Below are positions 1 to 6,245 of a stretch of 6,245 bases of DNA, one piece after another (position 1 is the stretch's first letter; each line of letters begins with the position of its first letter). The notes beneath the pieces are model-generated. The model did no database searches and was not told the origin of the DNA. It worked only from the letters and a program-made list of their open reading frames with translations. The position numbers and the translations under genes are program-made. The DNA comes from Ignavibacteriaceae bacterium (GTDB lineage Bacteria > Bacteroidota > Ignavibacteria > Ignavibacteriales > Ignavibacteriaceae): assembly GCA_023231105.1 (NCBI GenBank), contig JALNWB010000204.1, positions 1 through 6,245 of the forward strand, written 5' to 3'.

Positions 1-48
1 GCTTATCGGAAGAGAAATGATCATTAATACTATTGCTAATCTTTTCAT
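1..48 (-). CDS. 5' end of an exported protein gene (partial, runs off left edge)
   Basis: Only the first 16 codons are in the window. They read MKRLAIVLMIISLPIS: a positively charged start (K2, R3) followed by an unbroken hydrophobic run, which is the beginning of a Sec signal peptide or a signal anchor. The ATG (46-48) is preceded by GGAG at 57-60 with 8 bases between, a good ribosome binding site, and this is why I call a gene from so few codons. It starts 28 bases after the stop of the large CXXCH/FnIII protein. No terminator lies between them, so it is probably the third gene of the TonB-receptor operon. The product cannot be identified. From context it is likely another periplasmic, outer-membrane or secreted protein. 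Confidence 0.72.
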   Translation of the reverse strand, partial: MKRLAIVLMIISLPIS

Positions 49-56
49 TACTTTTT

Positions 57-60
57 CTCC
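57..60 (-). promoter_or_regulatory. Ribosome binding site of the left-edge gene
   Basis: The minus strand reads GGAG, then 8 bases, then ATG (46-48). It sits in the 28-base gap after the TAA at 77-79. This is the main support for the truncated gene at the left edge. Confidence 0.6.
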
Positions 61-76
61 AACGGCTTGGGATTTA

Positions 77-3000
77 TTATTTAATAACCAAGAATTTACC
101 AACCTTCTTCTGTCCATCCGGCATCGAGACCACATACACGTATAATCCATATGCTATAAATTGATCGTTGTACGATCTCATATTCCAATACTCATAGCCC
201 ATGTTATTGCTATGATCAATATCGGCAACGTGGTCGCCAGCCATAGTAAAGATTGAAATTTTACATTGATTCGGCAGATGATTGAACATAAGTTTTTTAC
301 CGAACTGATTTGTTTCCCATACATTTGAAATAACATAAGGATCGGGAACAACCCGGATTTTATTTAAATCAACTTGCTGCGTATTTGAATAATCAACTTT
401 TTTGGTATTGAATTGGTACGAAATTTCTTTCCTGAATGGTTTGTAAGTTATAATTGTAAATTCATCACCTTGCGAAGGAGCAACGGCTTTTTTATAAACT
501 GAATTACCGTCGGCATTTGTATAGTTGTCCGGGAAATTATTCGTGTTCAGATACAAACCTTCATATGTTGTATCATGCGTTACGGCATCGATTATTAATT
601 TTTCAAAAACCAATACATCGGCATATTTTTCATAAAATCCTGAGCTTCCTTTCGTATAGCCCTTTCCACCGGGAATAAGATCCCAACCCAACGGACTATA
701 ATAACTTTGTCTGTAATCCTCCGGCGCTTCGATCGCAAATTCAAACAGCCATGTATTGTTGCTAATATCAACCGGGTTCTGCGGATCATTTATGATCTCA
801 ACTTTTAGAGGAAGATGCTGCTTCGCAGGTTGAGTTTTATTCGTGAAGAAATCGTACCACTGAGCTTCAAGACCGCCGTTCAGCGTTGTATCAACGGTAA
901 TTTTTATATCATCTACCGTATAAATTGTTTCACCTATAACATCTTGACGACCTACATATTTTGCTACCGGTCCTGTTCTCCAATCGAATGTACTTGTATC
1001 TCCATTTACTTTTGTCCATCCGATTTTTTCAATTCCCGAAGGACAATTTTTTACCGTTAATCTGAAGCCGTCAACAATCGGAAGGTTATCACCGGTTTCA
1101 TCAGAAAAAAGATGATGATCAAGTAACAAAGTTTTTTCGTTTGTTGAAGGCGAAACACGATACAGATTAAATCCAAGAATGTAATTCGTTTTATCGCCAA
1201 CAACCTGTTTTGCCGAATCAACAAATGTAATAAGATAGTTGTTGTCCTTTATTGAATCGGATTGTACGATATCAACTTTTACCAGCCCTTGAGAAATGCC
1301 GCCAATTGCGGGGATGGTTCCATCGGCTGCAGAAACAGGGGAATATTCCGGAGCTTTATAATTCTGCGCATCAACTCCCGGAATTGCAGAAACTGTATTC
1401 TGTTGCAACAATGAGTGACCAAGAGAAGATTGATAAGATTGCTCCAAAGCTCCCGCTTGCTGATTTCCTTGATCATAAGCTGTTACGCAATACCAATACT
1501 CAATTCCGTTAATAAGATTTTCATCAACATAGCTGTGTTGAATACCAACGTCATCACCAAGCGATTGATTGTAGGCTGGATCAGGTCCTTTTATTCCGTC
1601 AATCAGATCGAAAATTTTTATCGGTTTATAACCGATCACATTTCCGTAATTATCGGTGATCGGAATTCCCCAGGTTTTACCAAGATCATCGCTTCTATAA
1701 ATTTTATATCCTTCAAAATCACTGATTCCGGTAATCACATCTTTCGCATTTTCCGAATCGGATTCCCACGAGATTTTTACTTTTTTATCTCCCGGTTGAG
1801 CAACAACTTTCGGCATAGGAGGTGCACTTGAACCTTGATAATTGAGTGCGTACATCTGTTGAACCATCCGGTAATTTTTCATAAGATCGGAAGTATCGGG
1901 TTTATCAGGAGTTGTTCCTGAATTTCCCATAATTAAAGCGACTGAAGATTTTACCGTTTCTCCAGGCGCTAAAGTGAATGGACCGGTTGTCATAAAAAAA
2001 TCAAGCGGAGCGCCTTCCGGAAAATATTTTTTCAAACTGTCGGGATGCGTTGTATCCATTCTTCTATCCGAACCATGAAATATTGCTGTAGGAATCGGAA
2101 GGGAACTGCTGTTGGGATCGCTTGTAATAATCGGCCACATTTCTTCATCAATCTTTGGCGCTACTTCGCGATTGAAAAAATGAAAATCGGTGACACCTAA
2201 ATTTTTCGGCGTTTCAAGTACGTTCAGACCGATCATTCCCATCGGACTCGGATCATTTGCCCATGCGCCATCTTTAGTATTATTAACATCCCAGATGTAA
2301 ACAAAATCACCGTTCGCTCCGGATTTACTTGGAAGAATGTTTATCAAATCTTTGTTATCAAAATCGGGTCTGAAGAGGGCGTAGTAACCAACGTAAACGC
2401 TATCCAACTGTTTGCCGCTGTTGTTGTGGATTGTAAAATCCCAAACAAGAAAATCTTCCGCATAAGGTCTGCCGTATGAATAAGCGGTTTCTTCAACTTC
2501 AATTCCAACTTTCCCTTTTGGGTTATAATTTTCATTGTCGTCAAAAATGCAATAAATATCTCTATCGGAAACAAACTCGTTGGGAACTTCTTTTCCATAA
2601 TTTGTTGAAAGAGAATCAATATCGATTCTGAAATGTCCGGGCCAATGCCGTTTCCCGGGTGTACTCACCCAGCTTCCCGATGCATCAAAATAGCCTTCTG
2701 GCCAGGTATCCTGATTATCGCTTGAAGCAAGAAATGGAGTTTCATCAGGTGGAGGAGTTTTTACATCACCCGAAAATAGTTTTCCGCGCGAACCATCCTT
2801 CGGACTCCAATCAACTTTTTCAGATGGACCACCAACAACGGAAGTAATCACGTTTCCTTGAGTTGCAACTACTAAGCCTAATCCGAAGCTGTATTGCGTT
2901 TCATTATTTGCGGATGCAGGCCAATGAATCGCATCATTAAAATATTCGTGAAAACTTGAAAGAATTCCATAGTTACCAAGATAGTTTGCAACTTGCCCTT

Positions 3001-3181
3001 TATCCATTATACCCAGCCCGCGCTCATTGGAGGAACGCGTTTTTTGAAAACGGGCGATCTGTTCAGGTTTCAAATCGGAGTGACATGAGTTGCAGTTTTG
3101 CTTTTGAGCAAAACTAGATATGGGAATAAAAAGAGATACAATTGTTGTAAGTGTAAAAACTTTCAGAAAATATTTTATCAT
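77..3181 (-). CDS. Large secreted protein with N-terminal CXXCH haem-c motif, FnIII-like domains and T9SS-like C-terminal tail
   Basis: This is a 1034-residue exported protein of unknown function. Seen: a signal peptide at residues 1-25 (K3 and K7, a hydrophobic core, then SFA|Q), and a single CNSCH motif at 30-34, only four residues into the mature chain. An aromatic-rich region of about 45-420 follows, including a DRDIYCIFDDNEN stretch near 206-218. A fibronectin-III-like module spans about 454-570 (PPMPKVV..., KVKISWE, FEGYKIYRSDD, YWYCVTAYD), with a second similar module from about 632 (VKVDIV, GFNLYRVSP). The C-terminal beta domain at 944-1034 (VVPDPYV ... GLYVYVV ... KVGKFLVIK) resembles a divergent T9SS sorting domain. 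There is only one CXXCH, and the other four cysteines (211, 565, 713, 973) are scattered. Known: CXXCH binds covalent haem c, and T9SS tails direct export to the surface. Inferred: a surface-exposed, possibly monohaem protein. Start choice: an in-frame ATG at 3196 directly abuts the upstream stop but has no ribosome site and adds MEIDE. The ATG at 3181 has GGAG 9 bases upstream and gives a better signal peptide. The gene is co-transcribed with the TonB receptor upstream. Confidence 0.9.
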   Translation of the reverse strand: MIKYFLKVFTLTTIVSLFIPISSFAQKQNCNSCHSDLKPEQIARFQKTRSSNERGLGIMDKGQVANYLGNYGILSSFHEYFNDAIHWPASANNETQYSFGLGLVVATQGNVITSVVGGPSEKVDWSPKDGSRGKLFSGDVKTPPPDETPFLASSDNQDTWPEGYFDASGSWVSTPGKRHWPGHFRIDIDSLSTNYGKEVPNEFVSDRDIYCIFDDNENYNPKGKVGIEVEETAYSYGRPYAEDFLVWDFTIHNNSGKQLDSVYVGYYALFRPDFDNKDLINILPSKSGANGDFVYIWDVNNTKDGAWANDPSPMGMIGLNVLETPKNLGVTDFHFFNREVAPKIDEEMWPIITSDPNSSSLPIPTAIFHGSDRRMDTTHPDSLKKYFPEGAPLDFFMTTGPFTLAPGETVKSSVALIMGNSGTTPDKPDTSDLMKNYRMVQQMYALNYQGSSAPPMPKVVAQPGDKKVKISWESDSENAKDVITGISDFEGYKIYRSDDLGKTWGIPITDNYGNVIGYKPIKIFDLIDGIKGPDPAYNQSLGDDVGIQHSYVDENLINGIEYWYCVTAYDQGNQQAGALEQSYQSSLGHSLLQQNTVSAIPGVDAQNYKAPEYSPVSAADGTIPAIGGISQGLVKVDIVQSDSIKDNNYLITFVDSAKQVVGDKTNYILGFNLYRVSPSTNEKTLLLDHHLFSDETGDNLPIVDGFRLTVKNCPSGIEKIGWTKVNGDTSTFDWRTGPVAKYVGRQDVIGETIYTVDDIKITVDTTLNGGLEAQWYDFFTNKTQPAKQHLPLKVEIINDPQNPVDISNNTWLFEFAIEAPEDYRQSYYSPLGWDLIPGGKGYTKGSSGFYEKYADVLVFEKLIIDAVTHDTTYEGLYLNTNNFPDNYTNADGNSVYKKAVAPSQGDEFTIITYKPFRKEISYQFNTKKVDYSNTQQVDLNKIRVVPDPYVISNVWETNQFGKKLMFNHLPNQCKISIFTMAGDHVADIDHSNNMGYEYWNMRSYNDQFIAYGLYVYVVSMPDGQKKVGKFLVIK
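80..352 (-). other. Divergent T9SS-like C-terminal sorting domain (within the large secreted protein)
   Basis: This covers the last 91 residues of the large protein. The pattern follows the T9SS type A tail: an opening P-[ND]-P aromatic element (VVPDPYV), a hydrophobic strand, the ISIFTMAGDHV strand that corresponds to the usual V-x-[VI]-Y-D-x-x-G-R-x-V, an aromatic/W segment (YEYWNMRS), then GLYVYVV and a closing K-x-G-K-F-L-V-I-K. The neighbouring gene (5933-6245) has the canonical form: NYPNPFNP, NVYDLLGREV, TWNGKN, GVYLYSL, KMILMK. The first motif is altered, so assignment to the sorting family rests on overall order and similarity, not on the signature. Confidence 0.68.
3080..3094 (-). 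other. CXXCH haem c-binding motif codons
   Basis: The minus strand here reads TGC AAC TCA TGT CAC, giving Cys-Asn-Ser-Cys-His (residues 30-34 of the protein starting at 3181). In c-type cytochromes the two cysteines form thioether bonds to haem and the histidine is the proximal ligand. Export by the Sec signal peptide would place it in the periplasm, where cytochrome c maturation occurs. No second CXXCH is present. A possible distal ligand is Met59 or a histidine at 78 or 86, but sequence alone cannot decide. A chance CXXCH or a metal site remains possible. Confidence 0.6.
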
Positions 3182-3196
3182 TTCATCGATCTCCAT

Positions 3197-5809
3197 TTAC
3201 AAAATTAATTGAATGCCGGCTTTAATAATTCGCGGCGGCTCTAAATATGCCGGATTATGATCTGCATCAGGAGAAGAACCAACTAATCCAGCTTGTCCGG
3301 TGTCAAACGGTTTGCCGGTGCGTGAATAAACTTTCCGGACATTTTCAGTGTCGAATAAATTTGTTACTTCAACAAAAACAGAAGCAGCCAGATCATATAT
3401 CCAGAATTTTTTCACCGCTCTTACATCAACAGTTGACGTCCAGGGTTTTCTTGCAGAGTTAACTTCAATTCTCACAGTCGGATCAACGTAGGGAGTGTAT
3501 GGCAATCCGCTTCCAGCCTGGAAAAGAACATTGAAGTTAAAATCGGAGAGAGGTTTAATTCCAAAGAGTTCAGGTCCTTTATCTCTTGGAATATTGAAGT
3601 TAACGTTCACTGCAACGTCATGTCGCTGATCAAAATCTAAAAAATATTCTTGATGCGGAATTTCTTCTTTTGCAAATGCGTCAATAAATCCGGCGAGAGG
3701 CTGAGAATTATTCCCTTTGGCAATCATAAAGGAATAATCAATCGAACCGGAAAAATAATTGCTGTATCGCTTGTGAAGCGTTAGATCAATTCCTTTTACA
3801 CTTGCGTAATCTGAATTATAGAAGACAACATAATCTCGCGACAGGTAACTGATTTGAAGAGTGGAAAGAAGATCCGTGATATCTTTGTAGTATGCGGAGA
3901 CATCCAATGCCCAATCATCGTTCAGTTTATATTTTATACCTGTTTCGTACGCAACGGTTTTTTGAGCTTTAATACCGGGATTACCAACGAGCGGCATTGA
4001 AGTGGAAAGATCTTTTTGTTGATTATAGTAGAGAGAATTGTAATCCGGATTTTGGAAAAAGTGTCCGTAAGAAAAATGAAGAACCGCCCGGTCGGAAATC
4101 GGATGGGCTAATCCGATGCGGGGACTTAATTGAGTTTTTGCGGCAATTTTTTCTTCGTTCGACGGAATCCATTTATTGTTTGCATCGAATGAACCGAAAT
4201 GGCGAATATCAGGCCACATCGAAGCTTTAGGATCAGCATAATCAAAACGAAGTCCGAGATTAATAATTAAGTAATCGTATTCTATTTTATCCTGAGCATA
4301 AGCTGCCAACTCAATTGGAGTGCGTTCGTATTGATCTTTGTATTGCGCACCGGAAGGCCACGGTTCTTCTTCTTCATGTACTTTTATGTCGTGGCTCTTT
4401 AATTCAATTCCCGTCTTTAATTGATTATAATTATTCGCCTGGTAAGTAAGATCAACTTTACCGCTGTAAGTAACGGTTTTATCGTCGGAATATTGCCCAT
4501 CATCTCCACTAATATAAAAGTAAACGCTCTTTCCGGTTTGTCCGCGTACATAATCTGCCGGCTGTTTATCGCCAACTTGAACTTTCATCGCGTTTTCAAA
4601 ACGGGAAACTTGGGCGGTATAAAATAAACTGTTATTCAGAGTATGGGTAATAGTTAAACCGAAGCGTGATGTATTCTTCAGCGAGTGAGCTTGATTTTCA
4701 CTTAAATATTTCCATGCGTGGCTATAGCCCTGAGCTTGATTCTTAGTTAGCTGCCCTGACAAAGAAAATTTCAACATCGGTGTTGCTTTGTACGTAAGCT
4801 TTGTAAATCCGTCTCTCTCTAAATTGTATCCATGCGGTAAATAGCTATCCTCATTTTTTACCCTGCCGGAAAGAAAGAAAGTGAGATTCGGAATAAAAGA
4901 GACGGGACCATTTAGTGACAAATTAAGCATCCCGTTTATCGGTATGTCGAGATTTTGTGGTTTAAATTTAACCTTATCAATAATGCTTGTTTTCTGATAA
5001 GGATAAGAATCTTCAACTCCACTAAATGGATTACTTTTGCGATAGGAAGATGGGTTTATCATCGGCGATGTATATTCAAACTTTCCTTTAAATGTTTCGC
5101 CTCCTTCTTTCGTTACAATATTCACAATGCTCGACATTGCGTTTCCGTATTCAGCATTAAAAGTTCCGCTAAGCACTATCATTTCATCGATTGCGTCTTT
5201 ATTGACCATCGAACTGAATCCGCCGTAAAGCGGGTCTTCAACGTACATCCCGTCAACCATATAAGCAATCTCTCCGGTTCTTCCGCCGCGTACGTGAATG
5301 TTGCCATCAGCATCGGTGGTAAATCCTGCTTTGGTTGCAAGTACTTCCTGGAAATTTGCGACAGGCATATTATTAATTTCGTCGGAACTAATAATAGATA
5401 ATTTTGAAGTAACATCTTTTTCGATAATTGGGCGCTCACCAATAATCACGGTCTCACCCATGTCGATTGTAGTTGGTTCGATGGTGAAATCTACTTTGGT
5501 GGTTAAGTCAACAATTACTTGAATGTTGGTAATCTTATAAGTTTTGTAACCTACCATTGAGGCGACTAAATTATATTTACCCGGTCTAACATTGATGATA
5601 AAGTATTTGCCGTTAACATCGCACATGGCGCCGAGTGTTGTCCCTTCAATAGAAATTGAACATCCGGGAAGAGCTTCACCGGTACTCTTGTCTCTTACAA
5701 TTCCGGAAATTTTACCGGTTGTTCCTGCGAAAACATTTATAGAAACGGCAAGCAATAGAAAACCTAAACCGAAAAGAAAGATCGAAAAATTTTTACTGTA
5801 TTTTCTCAA
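3197..5809 (-). CDS. TonB-dependent outer-membrane receptor with N-terminal carboxypeptidase-regulatory-like domain
   Basis: An 870-residue outer-membrane active transporter, inferred to take up a large or scarce ligand using TonB-ExbBD energy. Seen in order: a signal peptide at 1-28 (R2, K3, hydrophobic core, VFA|G); a CarboxypepD_reg-like beta domain at about 32-112 (GKISGIVRDKSTGEALPG..., DVNGKY, PGKYNLVASMVGY); a possible TonB box at about 118-125 (GETVIIGE); a plug at about 130-237 with VRGGRTGEIAYMVDGM at 173-188 and EYGNAMSSIVNIVTKEGG at 220-237; then a beta-barrel to the end (LSPRIGL at 561-567, VEVTNLFD at 813-820, final strand RIIKAGIQLIL). The length fits the family. The start is TTG with a strong SD. 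The next in-frame ATG is Met62, inside the first domain, and an in-frame stop lies upstream at 5852-5854, so TTG is the only sensible start. The only two cysteines (50 and 63) are both in the first domain. No SusD-like lipoprotein follows; the next gene is the large CXXCH/FnIII secreted protein, so this is not a classical SusCD pair. The ligand is unknown. Confidence 0.95.
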   Translation of the reverse strand: MRKYSKNFSIFLFGLGFLLLAVSINVFAGTTGKISGIVRDKSTGEALPGCSISIEGTTLGAMCDVNGKYFIINVRPGKYNLVASMVGYKTYKITNIQVIVDLTTKVDFTIEPTTIDMGETVIIGERPIIEKDVTSKLSIISSDEINNMPVANFQEVLATKAGFTTDADGNIHVRGGRTGEIAYMVDGMYVEDPLYGGFSSMVNKDAIDEMIVLSGTFNAEYGNAMSSIVNIVTKEGGETFKGKFEYTSPMINPSSYRKSNPFSGVEDSYPYQKTSIIDKVKFKPQNLDIPINGMLNLSLNGPVSFIPNLTFFLSGRVKNEDSYLPHGYNLERDGFTKLTYKATPMLKFSLSGQLTKNQAQGYSHAWKYLSENQAHSLKNTSRFGLTITHTLNNSLFYTAQVSRFENAMKVQVGDKQPADYVRGQTGKSVYFYISGDDGQYSDDKTVTYSGKVDLTYQANNYNQLKTGIELKSHDIKVHEEEEPWPSGAQYKDQYERTPIELAAYAQDKIEYDYLIINLGLRFDYADPKASMWPDIRHFGSFDANNKWIPSNEEKIAAKTQLSPRIGLAHPISDRAVLHFSYGHFFQNPDYNSLYYNQQKDLSTSMPLVGNPGIKAQKTVAYETGIKYKLNDDWALDVSAYYKDITDLLSTLQISYLSRDYVVFYNSDYASVKGIDLTLHKRYSNYFSGSIDYSFMIAKGNNSQPLAGFIDAFAKEEIPHQEYFLDFDQRHDVAVNVNFNIPRDKGPELFGIKPLSDFNFNVLFQAGSGLPYTPYVDPTVRIEVNSARKPWTSTVDVRAVKKFWIYDLAASVFVEVTNLFDTENVRKVYSRTGKPFDTGQAGLVGSSPDADHNPAYLEPPRIIKAGIQLIL

Positions 5810-5816
5810 GGGGAAT

Positions 5817-5821
5817 CCTCC
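5817..5821 (-). promoter_or_regulatory. Strong ribosome binding site that fixes the TTG start of the TonB receptor
   Basis: The minus strand reads AAGGGAGGA with core GGAGG at 5817-5821, then 7 bases, then TTG at 5807-5809. This near-consensus SD at ideal spacing decides the unusual start. The same bases can form a small hairpin, GGGA-GGAT-TCCC (5811-5822), that would partly mask the SD. Whether it forms is not known. Confidence 0.75.
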
Positions 5822-5826
5822 CTTAA

Positions 5827-5855
5827 ATACTAATTTGTAAATGTCGTGTTGTCAA
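5827..5855 (-). promoter_or_regulatory. Possible sigma70-like promoter for the TonB receptor operon
   Basis: On the minus strand a perfect TTGACA (5850-5855) is followed by a 17-base spacer and TAGTAT (5827-5832), which matches TATAAT at four of six positions. It lies between the upstream terminator and the receptor start, where a promoter is expected. Against it: the -35 box shares bases with the terminator U-tract; the predicted start of transcription would fall inside the SD and leave only about a 10-base leader; and Bacteroidota often use different promoter elements (TTTG and TAnnTTTG). I see no good match to those elements here. The real promoter could also lie further upstream. Confidence 0.35.
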
Positions 5856-5915
5856 AAAAAATCAAAGATCTGTTACTTGAAACAACTAACTAACAATTCG
5901 AATAACAGACCTTTG
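5854..5915 (-). terminator. Rho-independent terminator of the T9SS-cargo gene
   Basis: On the minus strand CAAAGGTCTGTTA (5903-5915) pairs with TAACAGATCTTTG (5863-5875): 13 consecutive pairs with one G-T wobble, around a loop of about 27 bases, followed by A and a run of eight T (5854-5861). It begins 17 bases past the TAA of the upstream gene. On the plus strand the same hairpin has no T-run after it, so it acts in one direction. It separates the right-edge gene from the TonB receptor operon. Confidence 0.85.
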
Positions 5916-5932
5916 TATATTGAGTTAAGCCG

Positions 5933-6245
5933 TTATTTCATTAAGATCATTTTCATTGTGCTCTTATAATTTCCTGCACTCAGAGAATAGAGATAGACAC
6001 CTGAAGGAACTGCGTTCCCGGAATTGTTTTTGCCATTCCATGTTGCGCTATGCTGTCCGGCAGATTGTTCTGTAGAAACTAAAGAAGCAACTTCTCTTCC
6101 CAATAAATCATAAACATTCAAAGAAACTAAACCGCTTGTAGGAAGGTTGTAATTTATTGTTGTGCTCGGATTGAAAGGATTCGGGTAATTTTGTTGTAAA
6201 ATATATTCTACTGGAACCGGGGCATTATCTTCAACGGCAAGAGGA
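5933..6245 (-). CDS. T9SS-exported protein, C-terminal sorting domain (partial, runs off right edge)
   Basis: This is the last 103 residues of a gene that begins beyond the window; the frame is open to the edge. The visible part reads PLAVEDNAPVPVEYILQQ, then NYPNPFNPSTTINYNLP, then NVYDLLGREVASL, TWNGKNNSG, VPSGVYLYSL and the closing KMILMK. This is a textbook T9SS type A sorting domain: the Por machinery recognises it and normally removes it at the cell surface. A shorter reading starting at a TTG at 6119-6121 would begin inside the domain and lose the NYPNPF motif, so it should not be taken as the start. The short acidic and proline-rich stretch before the domain (VEDNAPVPVEY) looks like a linker. 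The functional part of the protein lies outside the window, so its role is unknown. A strong terminator follows the stop. Confidence 0.92.
   Translation of the reverse strand, partial: PLAVEDNAPVPVEYILQQNYPNPFNPSTTINYNLPTSGLVSLNVYDLLGREVASLVSTEQSAGQHSATWNGKNNSGNAVPSGVYLYSLSAGNYKSTMKMILMK

Noticed and set aside
1415..1831. Open frame of 138 codons on the plus strand
   Set aside because: It lies wholly inside the large secreted protein gene, antisense to it. It has no ribosome site or recognisable domain and a composition typical of a shadow frame.
3080..3110. Lipoprotein cleavage site at the first cysteine of the large protein
   Set aside because: The residues before Cys30 are AQKQN, not an L-[AS]-[GA]-C lipobox, and a normal signal-peptidase I site (SFA|Q) precedes it.
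77..3181. Multihaem cytochrome
   Set aside because: Only one CXXCH is present. The remaining cysteines are single and scattered.
3182..3196. Earlier ATG start (at 3196) for the large secreted protein
   Set aside because: It directly abuts the receptor stop (TAA then ATG), has no SD, and adds acidic MEIDE ahead of the signal peptide. The ATG at 3181 has GGAG 9 bases upstream. The earlier start is not impossible, since translational coupling could use it.
4955..5401. Open frame of 148 codons on the plus strand
   Set aside because: It is antisense to the plug and barrel part of the TonB receptor, whose frame is strongly supported by family motifs. The translated product is rich in Phe, Ile, His and Arg without any motif.
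3197..5809. SusC/RagA member of a SusCD glycan-uptake pair
   Set aside because: The length is shorter than the roughly 1000 residues usual for SusC, and the adjacent gene has a T9SS-like tail and no SusD-type lipoprotein features.
5854..5915. Inverted repeat as an operator or attachment site
   Set aside because: Its position just after a stop codon and the eight-T run on the minus strand fit an intrinsic terminator, with no need for another explanation.
5933..6121. Independent 62-residue small protein starting at TTG 6119-6121
   Set aside because: The frame continues open to the window edge and includes the NYPNPFNPSTTI motif upstream, so this is the end of a longer gene.

Overview
The window looks like a chromosomal segment of a Bacteroidota/Chlorobi-group bacterium, most likely of the Ignavibacteria type. 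This is inferred from three things: two different type IX secretion (T9SS) C-terminal sorting tails, one with the classic NYPNPFNPSTTI start; a TonB-dependent receptor that begins with a carboxypeptidase-regulatory-like domain; and AT-rich DNA in which three starts have purine-rich Shine-Dalgarno (SD) sequences, which is less typical of Bacteroidia and Flavobacteriia. No 16S or other phylogenetic marker is present, so the assignment is provisional.

All genes lie on the minus strand, so transcription runs from right to left. At the right edge (6245 to 5933) is the 3' end of a secreted protein gene, of which only the last 103 residues are visible: a canonical T9SS sorting domain. It ends in a strong intrinsic terminator (5854-5915). 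A 123-base intergenic region then holds a possible sigma70-like promoter, whose -35 box overlaps the terminator U-tract, and a strong SD for the next gene.

The main unit is a probable operon. First comes an 870-residue TonB-dependent outer-membrane receptor (5809-3197, TTG start). Almost directly abutting it is a very large secreted protein (3181-77, about 1034 residues) with a signal peptide, a single CXXCH haem-c motif at its mature N-terminus, fibronectin-III-like domains and a divergent T9SS-like C-terminal domain. After 28 bases with no terminator, a third gene starts (48 to the left edge). Only its SD and signal-peptide start are visible.

The inferred theme is an outer-membrane and cell-surface module: a TonB-coupled receptor co-transcribed with a large exported protein that may carry one haem, plus at least one more exported protein. 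The substrate of the receptor and the role of the large protein cannot be read from sequence. The most interesting point is the monohaem motif fused to a T9SS-type surface protein beside a TonB receptor. I see no mobile element, CRISPR array, tRNA or rRNA.
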